Source: Thauera sedimentorum (GTDB taxonomy: Bacteria; Pseudomonadota; Gammaproteobacteria; Burkholderiales; Rhodocyclaceae). From it: 64,000 bases of DNA. Each line of letters begins with the position of its first letter. The stretch's first letter is position 1. Of this stretch, positions 8,383 to 16,829 are shown in pieces. The stretch spans positions 1,470,586 through 1,534,585 of the forward strand of contig NZ_JACTAH010000002.1 of NCBI RefSeq assembly GCF_014489115.1, read 5' to 3'. The notes below the pieces were generated by a model. It was not told the DNA's origin, searched no databases, and saw only the letters and a program-made list of their open reading frames with translations. A program made the position numbers and the translations under genes.

Positions 8383-9474
8383 ATGTACGAATCCTATTAC
8401 CGCCTCAGAGGCAAGCCCTTTCAGCTCAATCCCGACCCCGCCTTCTTCTTCGGCAGCCGGGGCCACCGCCGGGCGATGGCCTATCTCGACTACGGCCTGC
8501 ACCAGAGCGAGGGCTTCATCGTCATCACCGGCGAGATCGGCGCCGGCAAGACCACCCTGGTGCGCAACCTGCTCGAGCGGCTCGACCCCGAGAAGGTGGT
8601 GGCCGCCAACCTGGTGAGCACGCAGATCGACGCGGCCGACATGCTGCGCATGGTGGCCACCGCCTTCGGCGTGCCCTCCCGCCATCTGGACAAGGCCGAC
8701 CTGCTGCTGGCCCTGGAGACCTTCCTGGTGGCCACCACCGCAGCCGGCAAGCGCGCGCTGCTGGTGGTGGACGAGGCGCAGAACCTCACGCCCGCGGCGG
8801 TGGAGGAGTTGCGCATGCTGTCCAATTTCCAGCTGGACGACCATGCCCTGCTGCAGAGCTTCCTGATCGGCCAGCCCGAGTTCCGCGACATCATGCAGAG
8901 CCCGCGCATGCAGCAGCTGCGCCAGCGGGTGATCGCCTCCTACCACCTCGGCCCGCTGGACGCCGGCGAAACCCGCGCCTACATCGAACACCGCCTGCTG
9001 CACGTGGGCTGGCAGGGCGACCCGCAGTTCTCCCCGGACGCCTTCCGCGCCATCTACGCCGCCACCGGCGGCATCCCGCGGCAGATCAACACCCTGTGCG
9101 ACCGCCTGATGCTGGCGGCCTTTCTCGGCGAACGGCACACGGTCGGCGAGGCCGACGTGCGCGAAGTGGTCGACGAGATGCTGCAGGAGATGAACCCGGC
9201 GCCGGACGGCGCCGCACGGGTCAACGGCAACGGCCAGACCCACCCGCAGGCCTTCGGCTTCGATGCCGGCAGCCTCGACCCGGCCCGCCTGCAGGTCGGT
9301 GCCGAGCTGGCGCGCCAGGTGGAGGCGCTGGCCGCGGGCACTGACATCCAGCGCATCGAGGCGCGCCTGACCCGGCTGGAACAGTCGGTCTCGGCCACGC
9401 TGGGCGTGCTCAACCAGTTGCTGCAGGCCGTCCGCCGCGACGCGCCCGCGGAGGGACGCAAGCATGAACACTGA
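8383..9474 (+). CDS. XrtA-associated ATPase (ExeA/general-secretion-like)
   Basis: This 363-residue AAA+ ATPase begins YYRLRGKPFQLNPDPAFFF, the hallmark of the ExeA-like family linked to exosortase A (TIGR03015 type). Walker A is GEIGAGKTT (about 50-58), Walker B is LLVVDEAQNL (about 125-134), and a sensor region reads GGIPRQINTLCDRLMLAAF. The C-terminal 100 residues form a charged helix without known domain. It is predicted to be cytoplasmic and to energise or regulate assembly of the export machinery. It overlaps wecB by 11 bases. Confidence 0.93.
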   Translation: MYESYYRLRGKPFQLNPDPAFFFGSRGHRRAMAYLDYGLHQSEGFIVITGEIGAGKTTLVRNLLERLDPEKVVAANLVSTQIDAADMLRMVATAFGVPSRHLDKADLLLALETFLVATTAAGKRALLVVDEAQNLTPAAVEELRMLSNFQLDDHALLQSFLIGQPEFRDIMQSPRMQQLRQRVIASYHLGPLDAGETRAYIEHRLLHVGWQGDPQFSPDAFRAIYAATGGIPRQINTLCDRLMLAAFLGERHTVGEADVREVVDEMLQEMNPAPDGAARVNGNGQTHPQAFGFDAGSLDPARLQVGAELARQVEALAAGTDIQRIEARLTRLEQSVSATLGVLNQLLQAVRRDAPAEGRKHEH

Positions 9475-10615
9475 AGCCGCAGGGCAGGCGCCCATCCTGT
9501 GCGTGGTCGGCGCCCGGCCCAACTACATGAAGATGGCGCCCATCATCCGCGCCTTCGCCGCTCACGATCCGGCGCTGCGCTGCCTGCTGGTGCATACCGG
9601 GCAGCACTACGACAGCGCGATGAACGACCGCCTGTTCGCCGACCTCGATCTGCCCGCGCCCGATGTGAACCTGGGCGTCGGCTCGGCCAGCCACGCGGTG
9701 CAGACCGCCGAGGTGATGCGCCGCTTCGAGCCGGTGATCGACGAGCATGGCGCGCGCGCGGTGCTGGTGGTCGGCGACGTGAACTCCACGCTGGCCTGCG
9801 CGCTGGTGGCCGCCAAGCGCAACATTCCGGTGATCCACGTCGAGGCCGGACTGCGCAGCTACGACCGGCGCATGCCCGAAGAGATCAACCGCGTGCTCAC
9901 CGACCAGCTTGCCGACCTGCTGTACACCACCGAGCGCAGCGCCCACGACAACCTGGCGCGAGAGGGCATAGACCCGGCGCGTGCGGTGTTCGTCGGCAAC
10001 GTCATGATCGACAGCCTGTTCGCCAGCCTGCCGCGTGCCGTGCCTGCCGAAGCGCTGCTGCGTGGCGCCGGCCTTGATCCGCAGGTGCTCGCCGGCGGCT
10101 ACGGCGTGGTCACCCTGCACCGGCCGTCCAATGTGGACCGCGCCGAGGTGGTCGGCCCGTTGGTCGAGGCGCTGCGCGAGATCGCCCGCCGCCTGCCGCT
10201 GGTGCTGGCCCTGCACCCGCGCACCCGCAACAACCTGGAACGCTTCGGCCTGCTCGGCCGTCTCGATGCGCCCGGCATGATCGTGCTGCCGCCCCAGGGC
10301 TATCTCGAGATGCTCGGCCTGATGTCGCGTGCCGTGATGGTTCTCACTGACTCGGGCGGCATACAGGAAGAGACTACGGCTCTGGGCGTGCCCTGCCTGA
10401 CCATCCGCGAGAACACCGAGCGGCCGATCACCGTGGAGCAGGGCACCAACACCCTTGTCGGCATCGACCCCCAGGCCCTGATGGCCGGGGTGGATGACAT
10501 CCTCCGCCACGGCGGCAAGCGCGGCCGGGCACCCGAACTGTGGGACGGCCGCGCGGCGGGGCGGATTGCCGCCCATCTGGCCGGCTGGCTGGACCAACAC
10601 GAGCGACCACGCTGA
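9464..10615 (+). CDS. wecB: UDP-N-acetylglucosamine 2-epimerase (non-hydrolysing)
   Basis: The 383-residue enzyme interconverts UDP-GlcNAc and UDP-ManNAc in the cytoplasm. Recognisable segments are VVGARPNYMKMAPI at the N-terminus, HTGQHYD, VIHVEAGLRS, MPEEINRVLTDQLAD, VTLHRPSNVD and LTDSGGIQEETTALGVPCLT near the C-terminus, all typical of WecB/MnaA. Length is normal. Its place in the operon implies that the polymer contains ManNAc or a derivative. No WecC-type UDP-ManNAc dehydrogenase is seen nearby, so the product may be used directly or oxidised elsewhere. The next gene starts directly after its stop. Confidence 0.95.
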   Translation: MNTEAAGQAPILCVVGARPNYMKMAPIIRAFAAHDPALRCLLVHTGQHYDSAMNDRLFADLDLPAPDVNLGVGSASHAVQTAEVMRRFEPVIDEHGARAVLVVGDVNSTLACALVAAKRNIPVIHVEAGLRSYDRRMPEEINRVLTDQLADLLYTTERSAHDNLAREGIDPARAVFVGNVMIDSLFASLPRAVPAEALLRGAGLDPQVLAGGYGVVTLHRPSNVDRAEVVGPLVEALREIARRLPLVLALHPRTRNNLERFGLLGRLDAPGMIVLPPQGYLEMLGLMSRAVMVLTDSGGIQEETTALGVPCLTIRENTERPITVEQGTNTLVGIDPQALMAGVDDILRHGGKRGRAPELWDGRAAGRIAAHLAGWLDQHERPR

Positions 10616-11458
10616 ATGATGCCCGCACCGATCACCAATGCGCTGACCATAGACGTCGAGGACTACTTCCAGGTCTCCGCGCTGGCCCCGCACTTTCCGC
10701 GGACGCAATGGGATACGGTGCCCTGCCGGGTGGAGGCCAACGTCGAGCGCATCCTCGAACTGCTCGAGCGGCACGACACGCGCGCCACCTTCTTCACCCT
10801 GGGATGGATCGCCGAGCGCTACCCCCAGCTGGTCCGCCGCATCGCCGTCGGCGGGCACGAGATCGCCAGCCACGGCTATGGCCACGAGCGCGCCAGCGCG
10901 CAGAAGCCGGACACCTTCCTGGCCGACATCCGGCTGGCGAAGGCGGTGCTGGAAGACATCACCGGGCAGGACGTCGCCGGCTACCGCGCGCCCAGCTTCT
11001 CCATCGGGCGCGACAACCTGTGGGCGCACGACTGCATCGCCGAAGCCGGTTACCGCTACAGCTCCAGCGTCTATCCGGTGCAGCACGACCACTACGGCAT
11101 GCCGGACGCGCCGCGCTTCCCCTGGCGGCTGGACAACGGCCTGGTCGAGATCCCGGTCACCACCAACCGCTGGCTGGGGCGCAACTGGCCGGCCGGCGGC
11201 GGGGGGTATTTCCGCCTGCTGCCCTACGCGGTCTCGCGCTGGCAGATCGCCCGGGTGAACCGCGAGGACGGGCGCCCGGCGATCTTCTACTTCCATCCCT
11301 GGGAGGTGGACCCGGAGCAGCCGCGGGTCACCGAGGCCAGCGCCAGAACCCGCTTCCGGCACTACCTCAACCTGCAACACACCGAAGCCCGCCTGCAGCG
11401 CCTGCTGAGCGACTTCCGCTGGGGGCGGGCGGACGCGGTGTTCCGCGATGCCGCGTGA
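10616..11458 (+). CDS. XrtA system polysaccharide deacetylase (DUF3473 type)
   Basis: The 280-residue protein starts with the NodB-like metal-binding motif LTIDVEDYFQVSAL. It continues with ATFFTLGWIAERYP, the HEIASHGYGHE zinc-histidine segment and GYRAPSFSIG, and ends in a DUF3473-like region (FYFHPWEVDPEQPR). This is the standard architecture of the deacetylase in exosortase-A EPS loci. It probably removes acetyl groups from N-acetylated sugars of the nascent polymer or its precursor. No signal peptide is visible, so cytoplasmic action is likely. It overlaps the FemAB gene by 11 bases. Confidence 0.92.
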   Translation: MMPAPITNALTIDVEDYFQVSALAPHFPRTQWDTVPCRVEANVERILELLERHDTRATFFTLGWIAERYPQLVRRIAVGGHEIASHGYGHERASAQKPDTFLADIRLAKAVLEDITGQDVAGYRAPSFSIGRDNLWAHDCIAEAGYRYSSSVYPVQHDHYGMPDAPRFPWRLDNGLVEIPVTTNRWLGRNWPAGGGGYFRLLPYAVSRWQIARVNREDGRPAIFYFHPWEVDPEQPRVTEASARTRFRHYLNLQHTEARLQRLLSDFRWGRADAVFRDAA

Positions 11459-12512
11459 GGAGCCGGCGCCCATGCAGCCTGCCACGCTCACCATCCACAC
11501 CCTGGCGGACGACGAGCGCCACGAGTGGGACGCCTTCGTCCACGCCTGCCCGCAGGCGAGCTTCTTCCATCTGTCGGCCTGGCGCGCGCTGATCGAGGAG
11601 GTCTTCGGCCACCGCAGCTACTACCTGTATGCGCGGCGCGCGGGCGCGGTCGTCGCGGTGCTGCCGCTGGCCGAGGTCAGGAGCCGGCTGTTCGGCCATG
11701 CGCTGGTCTCGCAGCCTTTCTGCGTCTATGGCGGCATCGCCGGCGACGATGCCGAGGCGGTCGCCCGCCTGGAGGCCGAGGCCGAGGCGCTCGCGCTGCG
11801 CCTCGGGGTGCAGCACCTCGAATACCGCAACATGGCGCCGCGCCACCCGGATTGGCCGCGCCAGGACGTCTACGCCACCTTCCGCAAGCCCATCCTGCCC
11901 GAGGTCGAGGCCAACCTGCTGGCCATCCCGCGCAAGCAGCGGGCGATGGTGCGCAAGGGCATCAAGAACGGGCTGGTGAGCCAGTTCGACGTAGACGCCG
12001 GGCGCTTCTTCGCCCTCTATGCCGACAACGTGCTGCGCCACGGCACGCCCGCACTGCCCCGGCGCTTCTTCGAACGCCTGCTCGGCACCTTCGGCCGCGA
12101 CTGCGAGGTGCTCACGGTCACCGATGGCGCGGGCCGGGCGCTGTCCTCGGTACTGGGTTTCCGCTTCCGCGGCGAGGTGCTGCCTTACTACGCCGGCGAC
12201 CATGCGGCCGCGAGGGAGCTGGCCGCCAACGACTTCAAGTACTGGGAGCTGATGCGCCGGGCCTGCGAGCGCGGCGACACGCTGTTCGACTACGGGCGCA
12301 GCAAGTTCGGCACCGGCCCCTATGCGTTCAAGAAGAACTGGGGCTTCGAGCCGCAGCCGCTGGCCTACGAATACCGCCTGTACAAGCGCGACAGCGTGCC
12401 GCAGAACAATCCGCTGAACCCCAAGTACCGGGCCTTCATCGCGCTGTGGCGCCGCCTGCCGCTGCCGGTGGCCAATGCGCTCGGGCCCTACATCGTGCGC
12501 AACCTGGGATGA
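11448..12512 (+). CDS. FemAB family XrtA/PEP-CTERM system-associated protein
   Basis: The 354-residue protein has a GNAT/FemAB fold: an N-terminal half with WDAFVHACPQASFFHLSAWR and a C-terminal half with NDFKYWELMRRACERG and FDYGRSKFGTGPYAFKKNWGF, both typical of FemAB-like peptidyl/acyltransferases in exosortase loci. FemAB relatives add amino acids or acyl groups to amino groups, so it may decorate an amino sugar or a protein, but the substrate is unknown. The start could be ATG 11448 or ATG 11472. Its stop codon TGA (12510-12512) directly abuts a short inverted-repeat element. Confidence 0.88.
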   Translation: MPREEPAPMQPATLTIHTLADDERHEWDAFVHACPQASFFHLSAWRALIEEVFGHRSYYLYARRAGAVVAVLPLAEVRSRLFGHALVSQPFCVYGGIAGDDAEAVARLEAEAEALALRLGVQHLEYRNMAPRHPDWPRQDVYATFRKPILPEVEANLLAIPRKQRAMVRKGIKNGLVSQFDVDAGRFFALYADNVLRHGTPALPRRFFERLLGTFGRDCEVLTVTDGAGRALSSVLGFRFRGEVLPYYAGDHAAARELAANDFKYWELMRRACERGDTLFDYGRSKFGTGPYAFKKNWGFEPQPLAYEYRLYKRDSVPQNNPLNPKYRAFIALWRRLPLPVANALGPYIVRNLG

Positions 12513-12818
12513 TCCTAAAAACCGCAGTTGACCGCTTGTTGGTGTCCAGAAAACCCGATGAATACAACGTTCCCTGCCTTCGCCCAGCCTCACCCATTAG
12601 GTGAGAGCGCTACGCGCCCGATTGCACGCCGGGCGAGTCGCCTGGCCGCGTTGCTCCTCATTGCAGGGGCGGAGGCGGGGTTTCGCGGCGCATGCGCCGC
12701 GCCGCCGAAGCCGGCCGGATGTGCAAATCCGGCCGTGGAAGACCATGCCGCTTCGTCGCGCCTTGCCAGACAACTCGCCCGACGCACACCCGGGCGCGTC
12801 CAACTGCGGTTTTTAGGA
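12513..12818. mobile_element. MITE-like element, copy 1 (306 bp, perfect 18-bp terminal inverted repeats)
   Basis: The left end (12513-12530, TCCTAAAAACCGCAGTTG) is the exact reverse complement of the right end (12801-12818). TGA lies directly outside each end (12510-12512 and 12819-12821), as expected for a 3-bp target duplication. The interior contains a long imperfect inverted repeat and a 69-bp block, rich in smaller palindromes, that copy 2 lacks. No transposase is encoded. The left TGA is the stop of the FemAB gene, and the last A of the element with the next TG forms the ATG of the following glycosyltransferase. A frame from ATG 12528 is open to the TGA at 12819-12821 (97 codons) and aligns with the same frame in copy 2. 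Family assignment is unknown. Confidence 0.85.
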
Positions 12819-14080
12819 TGAACCCGGCCATGGACACGCGCCCGCCCATCCTCTTCCTCGCCCACCGCATCCCGTGGCCGCCGAACAAGGGCGACAAGGT
12901 GCGCTCCTTCAACATCCTGCGCCATCTGGCGCGGCACTACCGGGTCTTCCTCGCCTGCTTCGTCGACCAGCCCGAGGACCGGCAGCACGTCGCCCGCCTG
13001 GACGAATGGTGCGCCGGCGTGCACGCCGAACGCCTCGATCCGCTGACGGCGCGCCTGGCCAGCCTGCGCGGCCTGCTCAGCGGTGAGGCGCTCAGCCTGC
13101 CCTACTATCGCAGCGCCCGCCTGCGGCGTTGGGTGGAGAACACAGTGCGACGCGAAGGCATCGCCCAGGCGGTGGTGTTTTCCGGGCCGATGGCGCAGTA
13201 CGCGGATATCCCGGAACTGGACAGCGTGGTGGTGGATTTCTGCGACGTCGATTCCGCCAAGTGGACCCAGTATGCCGCCCGGCGCAGCGGGCCGATGGCC
13301 TGGCTGTACCGGCGCGAGGGCGAGCGACTGCTCGCTTTCGAACGCCGGGCGGCGCAGCGGGCGACCGCCGCGCTCTTCGTCACCGAGGCCGAGGCGCAGA
13401 TCTTCCGCCGCGCGGCCCCCGAGGCGGCCGGCCAGGTGTGGGTGATGCAGAACGGCGTAAATGCCGAGTTCTTCTCGCCGTCCCACGAGGAGCCGGCTCC
13501 GTGGTCGGCGGGCGGGCCGGTGCTGACCTTCACCGGGGCGATGGACTACTGGCCCAACGTGGACGCGGTGAGCTGGTTCGCCGAAGAGGTGCTGCCGGTC
13601 CTGTGCGCCCGCCACCCGGGGCTGCGCTTCTACGTGGTGGGCATGAACCCGGCCGCGGCCGTGCGCGAGCTGGCCGGACCGGACGTGGTGGTCACCGGCA
13701 CCGTGCCGGACGTGCGTCCCTACCTGGCCCACGCCGACGTGGTCGTCGCGCCCCTGCGGGTGGCGCGCGGCATCCAGAACAAGGTGCTCGAGGCCATGGC
13801 CATGGCCCGTCCGGTGGTGGTGTCCGCGGATTCCGCGGTCGGCCTGGCGGGCGAACCGGGGCAGTCCTACGTCACCGCCGGCACGGCCGCCGAATTCGCC
13901 GCCGCGGTGGACCGCCTGCTGGCCGATCCTGCGCTGCGCGCGGAGATCGGCGCAGCAGCGCGGCGGACGGTGGAAAGCCATTACAGCTGGGCCGCACACC
14001 TTGGCGTGCTCGACGCGCTGCTCGGCACGCCGCTCGCGCGCGCCGCGCAGGCACCGCTCGCCGCCGGGGCGCCAGCGTGA
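12818..14080 (+). CDS. TIGR03087-like PEP-CTERM/XrtA system glycosyltransferase
   Basis: This 420-residue GT-B glycosyltransferase starts with LFLAHRIPWPPNKGDKVRSF, the signature opening of the exosortase-linked GT family. It carries DFCDVDSAKWTQYA and a donor-site half with TFTGAMDYWPNVDAV and VAPLRVARGIQNKVLEAMAM. It acts in the cytoplasm on nucleotide sugar and lipid-linked acceptor; the sugar is unknown. The start ATG 12818 uses the last base of the adjacent inverted-repeat element; ATG 12830 is an in-frame alternative. The gene overlaps xrtA by four bases (GTGA). Lower-half glycine and glutamate residues for nucleotide binding are present. Confidence 0.92.
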   Translation: MNPAMDTRPPILFLAHRIPWPPNKGDKVRSFNILRHLARHYRVFLACFVDQPEDRQHVARLDEWCAGVHAERLDPLTARLASLRGLLSGEALSLPYYRSARLRRWVENTVRREGIAQAVVFSGPMAQYADIPELDSVVVDFCDVDSAKWTQYAARRSGPMAWLYRREGERLLAFERRAAQRATAALFVTEAEAQIFRRAAPEAAGQVWVMQNGVNAEFFSPSHEEPAPWSAGGPVLTFTGAMDYWPNVDAVSWFAEEVLPVLCARHPGLRFYVVGMNPAAAVRELAGPDVVVTGTVPDVRPYLAHADVVVAPLRVARGIQNKVLEAMAMARPVVVSADSAVGLAGEPGQSYVTAGTAAEFAAAVDRLLADPALRAEIGAAARRTVESHYSWAAHLGVLDALLGTPLARAAQAPLAAGAPA

Positions 14081-15660
14081 AGCGCGACGTGCCGCCGCCC
14101 CTGGCTGCAGCCGTGCCGCAAGCGCCTGAGGGCGGGCAGGCGACAGGGCAGGGCGGGGCAGCGGTCGCGCTGGCGCTGGCCGGCGCCTTTGCCTGGCTGC
14201 TGGCCTGGTACTGGCCCACCGCGCAGGGCATCGCGGCGATCTGGTGGCGCTCGGAGACCTTTGCCCACGGCCTGGTGGTGCTGCCGATCTGCGCCTGGCT
14301 GGTGTGGCGCCGCCGCGACCGCCTGGCGCGTCCGCAGCCCACCGCCTGGGCGGCCTTGCCGGTGGCGCTCGCCGGCCTGGCCTGGCTGCTCGCCCGCATG
14401 GTGTCGGTCAATGCGCTGGAACACCTGGCCTTCGTGGCGATGCTGGTGGGCGCCCTGGCCGGCATGCTGGGCTGGCGGCTGTCGCGCGTGCTGGCCTTTC
14501 CGCTGCTGTTCCTGTTCTTCGGCGCGCCGGTCGGCGAGTTCCTGATGCCGGCGCTGATGCAGCACACCGCCACCTTCACCGTGGGCGCGCTGCGCCTGTC
14601 CGGCGTGCCGGTGTTCCAGGAAGGCCTGCACTTCATCGTGCCCAACGGGCGCTGGTCGGTGGTGGAGGCCTGCAGCGGCATCCGCTACCTGATCGCCTCG
14701 CTGATGGTCGGCACGCTCTACGCCTACCTCAACTACCGCAGCCTGCACCGCCGCCTGCTCTTCGTCGCGGTGGCGGCGGTGGTGCCCATCGTCGCCAACT
14801 GGGTGCGCGCCTACCTGATCGTGATGCTCGGCTACCTTACCGACAACCGCGTTGCTGCGGGCGTCGATCATCTGGTCTACGGCTGGCTGTTCTTCGGCGT
14901 GGTCATCCTGCTGATGTTCGCCATCGGCGCGCGCTGGCGCGAGGACGGCGAACCCGAGCCCGCACAACCGGCAGCGGTCGCGCCGGCGGGGACGGCGGCC
15001 GTGCGCTGGTGGCCGGTGCTGGCGCTGGCGGCGGTCACCGCGGCCTGGCCCGTGCTGCTGGCGCGTTTCGACGCACCGGTGGCGGCCTTCGAGGTCGCGC
15101 TGGCGATGCGCGCCGAGGTGCCGGGGTGGACGCCGGACGACAGCGCCGACCCGGGCTTCCGCCCGCATTTCCTCGGCGCGCGCGGCGAGTTCCGCCGTAG
15201 CTGGCGGCGCGGCGACGAGGTCGTGACCCTGCAGGTGCACTACTACGCGGCGCAGCACCCCGGGCGCGAACTGGTCATGTGGGGCAACCGCCTGGTGGGG
15301 GGCGAGCGCCCGGGCTGGGCCTTGCTCGAAGAGCAGCGGGACGAACTGCCGGTGGCCGCCGACGGCAGCCCCGTCACCGTGCGCCGCGCCGTAGTCGGCA
15401 GCCAGGACGGCTACCGCAGGCTGGCGGCCTGGTCCTGGTACTGGATGGACGAGCGCGTGGTGACCAGCGACATCCGCGCCAAGGCGCTGAAGGCCCTGGA
15501 CCGCCTGGCCGGGCGCGCCGATGACGCGGCCCATGTGGCCCTGCTGGTGCCGCTGGGCTACGACGAGGCGCGCGCGCGGGCCAGCGCGGAGGACTTCGCC
15601 CGCGCGGCGGGGCCGGCCCTGCAGACCATGCTGCGCCAAGCAACGGAGGTGGCGCGATGA
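14077..15660 (+). CDS. xrtA: Exosortase A fused to EpsI domain
   Basis: The 527-residue protein has about eight membrane segments in its first 300 residues and the exosortase catalytic triad: Cys199 in VVEACSGIRYL, Arg244 in ANWVRAYLIVMLGY and His265 in VDHLVYGW. The C-terminal part (about 310-520) is an EpsI-like periplasmic domain, a common fusion for XrtA. It is a transpeptidase-like membrane protease that should recognise PEP-CTERM sorting tails and cleave them during surface attachment. The start GTG 14077 overlaps the previous stop (GTGA), and its own stop overlaps the next ATG. No PEP-CTERM protein is in the window, so its targets lie elsewhere. Confidence 0.96.
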   Translation: MKRDVPPPLAAAVPQAPEGGQATGQGGAAVALALAGAFAWLLAWYWPTAQGIAAIWWRSETFAHGLVVLPICAWLVWRRRDRLARPQPTAWAALPVALAGLAWLLARMVSVNALEHLAFVAMLVGALAGMLGWRLSRVLAFPLLFLFFGAPVGEFLMPALMQHTATFTVGALRLSGVPVFQEGLHFIVPNGRWSVVEACSGIRYLIASLMVGTLYAYLNYRSLHRRLLFVAVAAVVPIVANWVRAYLIVMLGYLTDNRVAAGVDHLVYGWLFFGVVILLMFAIGARWREDGEPEPAQPAAVAPAGTAAVRWWPVLALAAVTAAWPVLLARFDAPVAAFEVALAMRAEVPGWTPDDSADPGFRPHFLGARGEFRRSWRRGDEVVTLQVHYYAAQHPGRELVMWGNRLVGGERPGWALLEEQRDELPVAADGSPVTVRRAVVGSQDGYRRLAAWSWYWMDERVVTSDIRAKALKALDRLAGRADDAAHVALLVPLGYDEARARASAEDFARAAGPALQTMLRQATEVAR

Positions 15661-16823
15661 ACGACCCGCGGCCCCTGATCGCGCACGTGGTGTATGGCTT
15701 TCGCGTCGGCGGGCTGGAAAACGGCCTGGTGAACCTGGTGAACAGCCAGCCCGCGGCGCGCTACCGCCACGCCATCGTGGCGCTCACCGACAGCTGCCCG
15801 GATTTCCGCGCGCGGGTGCAGCGCGAGGACGTGAGCTTCATCGACCTCGCCAAGCCGCCCGGACACGGCTTCCGGCTCTACCGGCAGATCGCCGCGCTGT
15901 TCCGCTCGCTGCGCCCGGCGGTGGTGCATACCCGCAACCTGGCCGCGCTGGAAGCGCAGCTGCCTGCGCGCATGGCGGGGGTGCCGGTACGCATCCACGG
16001 CGAGCATGGCTGGGACACGCGCGACCCGCAGGGCCTGCGCCGCCGCTACCAGTGGGTGCGGCGCGCCTACCGGCCCTTCGTCACCCGCTACGTGGCGCTC
16101 TCCGGCCACCTCGCCGACTACCTGCGCGAGCGCGTCGGCGTGCCCGCGCAGCGCATCGAACGCATCTGCAACGGGGTGGACACCCGCCGCTTCCACATGC
16201 CTATCCACGGCCGCGAGCCCTTGGCCGGCTCGCCCTTCAACGACTCCCGACTCAGGGTGATCGGCACGGTCGGCCGCCTGCAGGCGGTCAAGGACCAGGT
16301 GCTGCTCGCCCGCGCCTTCGTGCACCTGTTGCGCAGCGAACCGGCGCTGGCCGAGCCGCTGCGCCTGGTGATCGTCGGCGAAGGCCCCTTGCGCGGCGAG
16401 ATCGAGCGCGTGCTGGCCGATGCCGGCGTGGCGGAGCGCGTGTGGCTGGCCGGCGAGCGCAGCGACACCCCGGAGGTGATGCGCGCCCTGGACGGTTTCG
16501 TCCTGCCCTCGCGCGCCGAGGGCATCTCCAACACCATTCTGGAGGCAATGGCCAGCGGGTTGCCGGTGATCGCCACCGACGTGGGCGGCAACGGCGAGCT
16601 GGTGCAGCCCGGGCGCACCGGTACGCTGGTGCCGCCCGGCGACGAGGTGGCGATGGCCGAGGCCATCGCCGACTGGCTGCGCGACCCGGTGGCCGCACTC
16701 GGCCAGGGCCTGGCCGGACGGGCGCGGGCGGAGCAGACCTTCAGCCTGGACGGTATGGTGGCGCGCTATGTCGCGCTCTACGACGAACTGCTGGCCGCGG
16801 CTGGCCACGCTACACGGGGGTAG
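15657..16823 (+). CDS. TIGR03088-like PEP-CTERM/XrtA system glycosyltransferase
   Basis: The 388-residue GT4-family enzyme has LIAHVVYGFRVGGLENGLVN at the N-terminus and IHGEHGWDTRDPQG in the acceptor domain. The donor domain has VGRLQAVKDQ, LVIVGEGPLRGEIE and PSRAEGISNTILEAMASGLP with the EX7E glutamates. This is the typical order for the exosortase-A-linked family. It adds one sugar to the repeat unit in the cytoplasm; donor and linkage are not predictable. ATG 15657 overlaps the xrtA stop by four bases, so the two are translationally coupled. Confidence 0.93.
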   Translation: MNDPRPLIAHVVYGFRVGGLENGLVNLVNSQPAARYRHAIVALTDSCPDFRARVQREDVSFIDLAKPPGHGFRLYRQIAALFRSLRPAVVHTRNLAALEAQLPARMAGVPVRIHGEHGWDTRDPQGLRRRYQWVRRAYRPFVTRYVALSGHLADYLRERVGVPAQRIERICNGVDTRRFHMPIHGREPLAGSPFNDSRLRVIGTVGRLQAVKDQVLLARAFVHLLRSEPALAEPLRLVIVGEGPLRGEIERVLADAGVAERVWLAGERSDTPEVMRALDGFVLPSRAEGISNTILEAMASGLPVIATDVGGNGELVQPGRTGTLVPPGDEVAMAEAIADWLRDPVAALGQGLAGRARAEQTFSLDGMVARYVALYDELLAAAGHATRG

Positions 16824-16829
16824 GCGCAG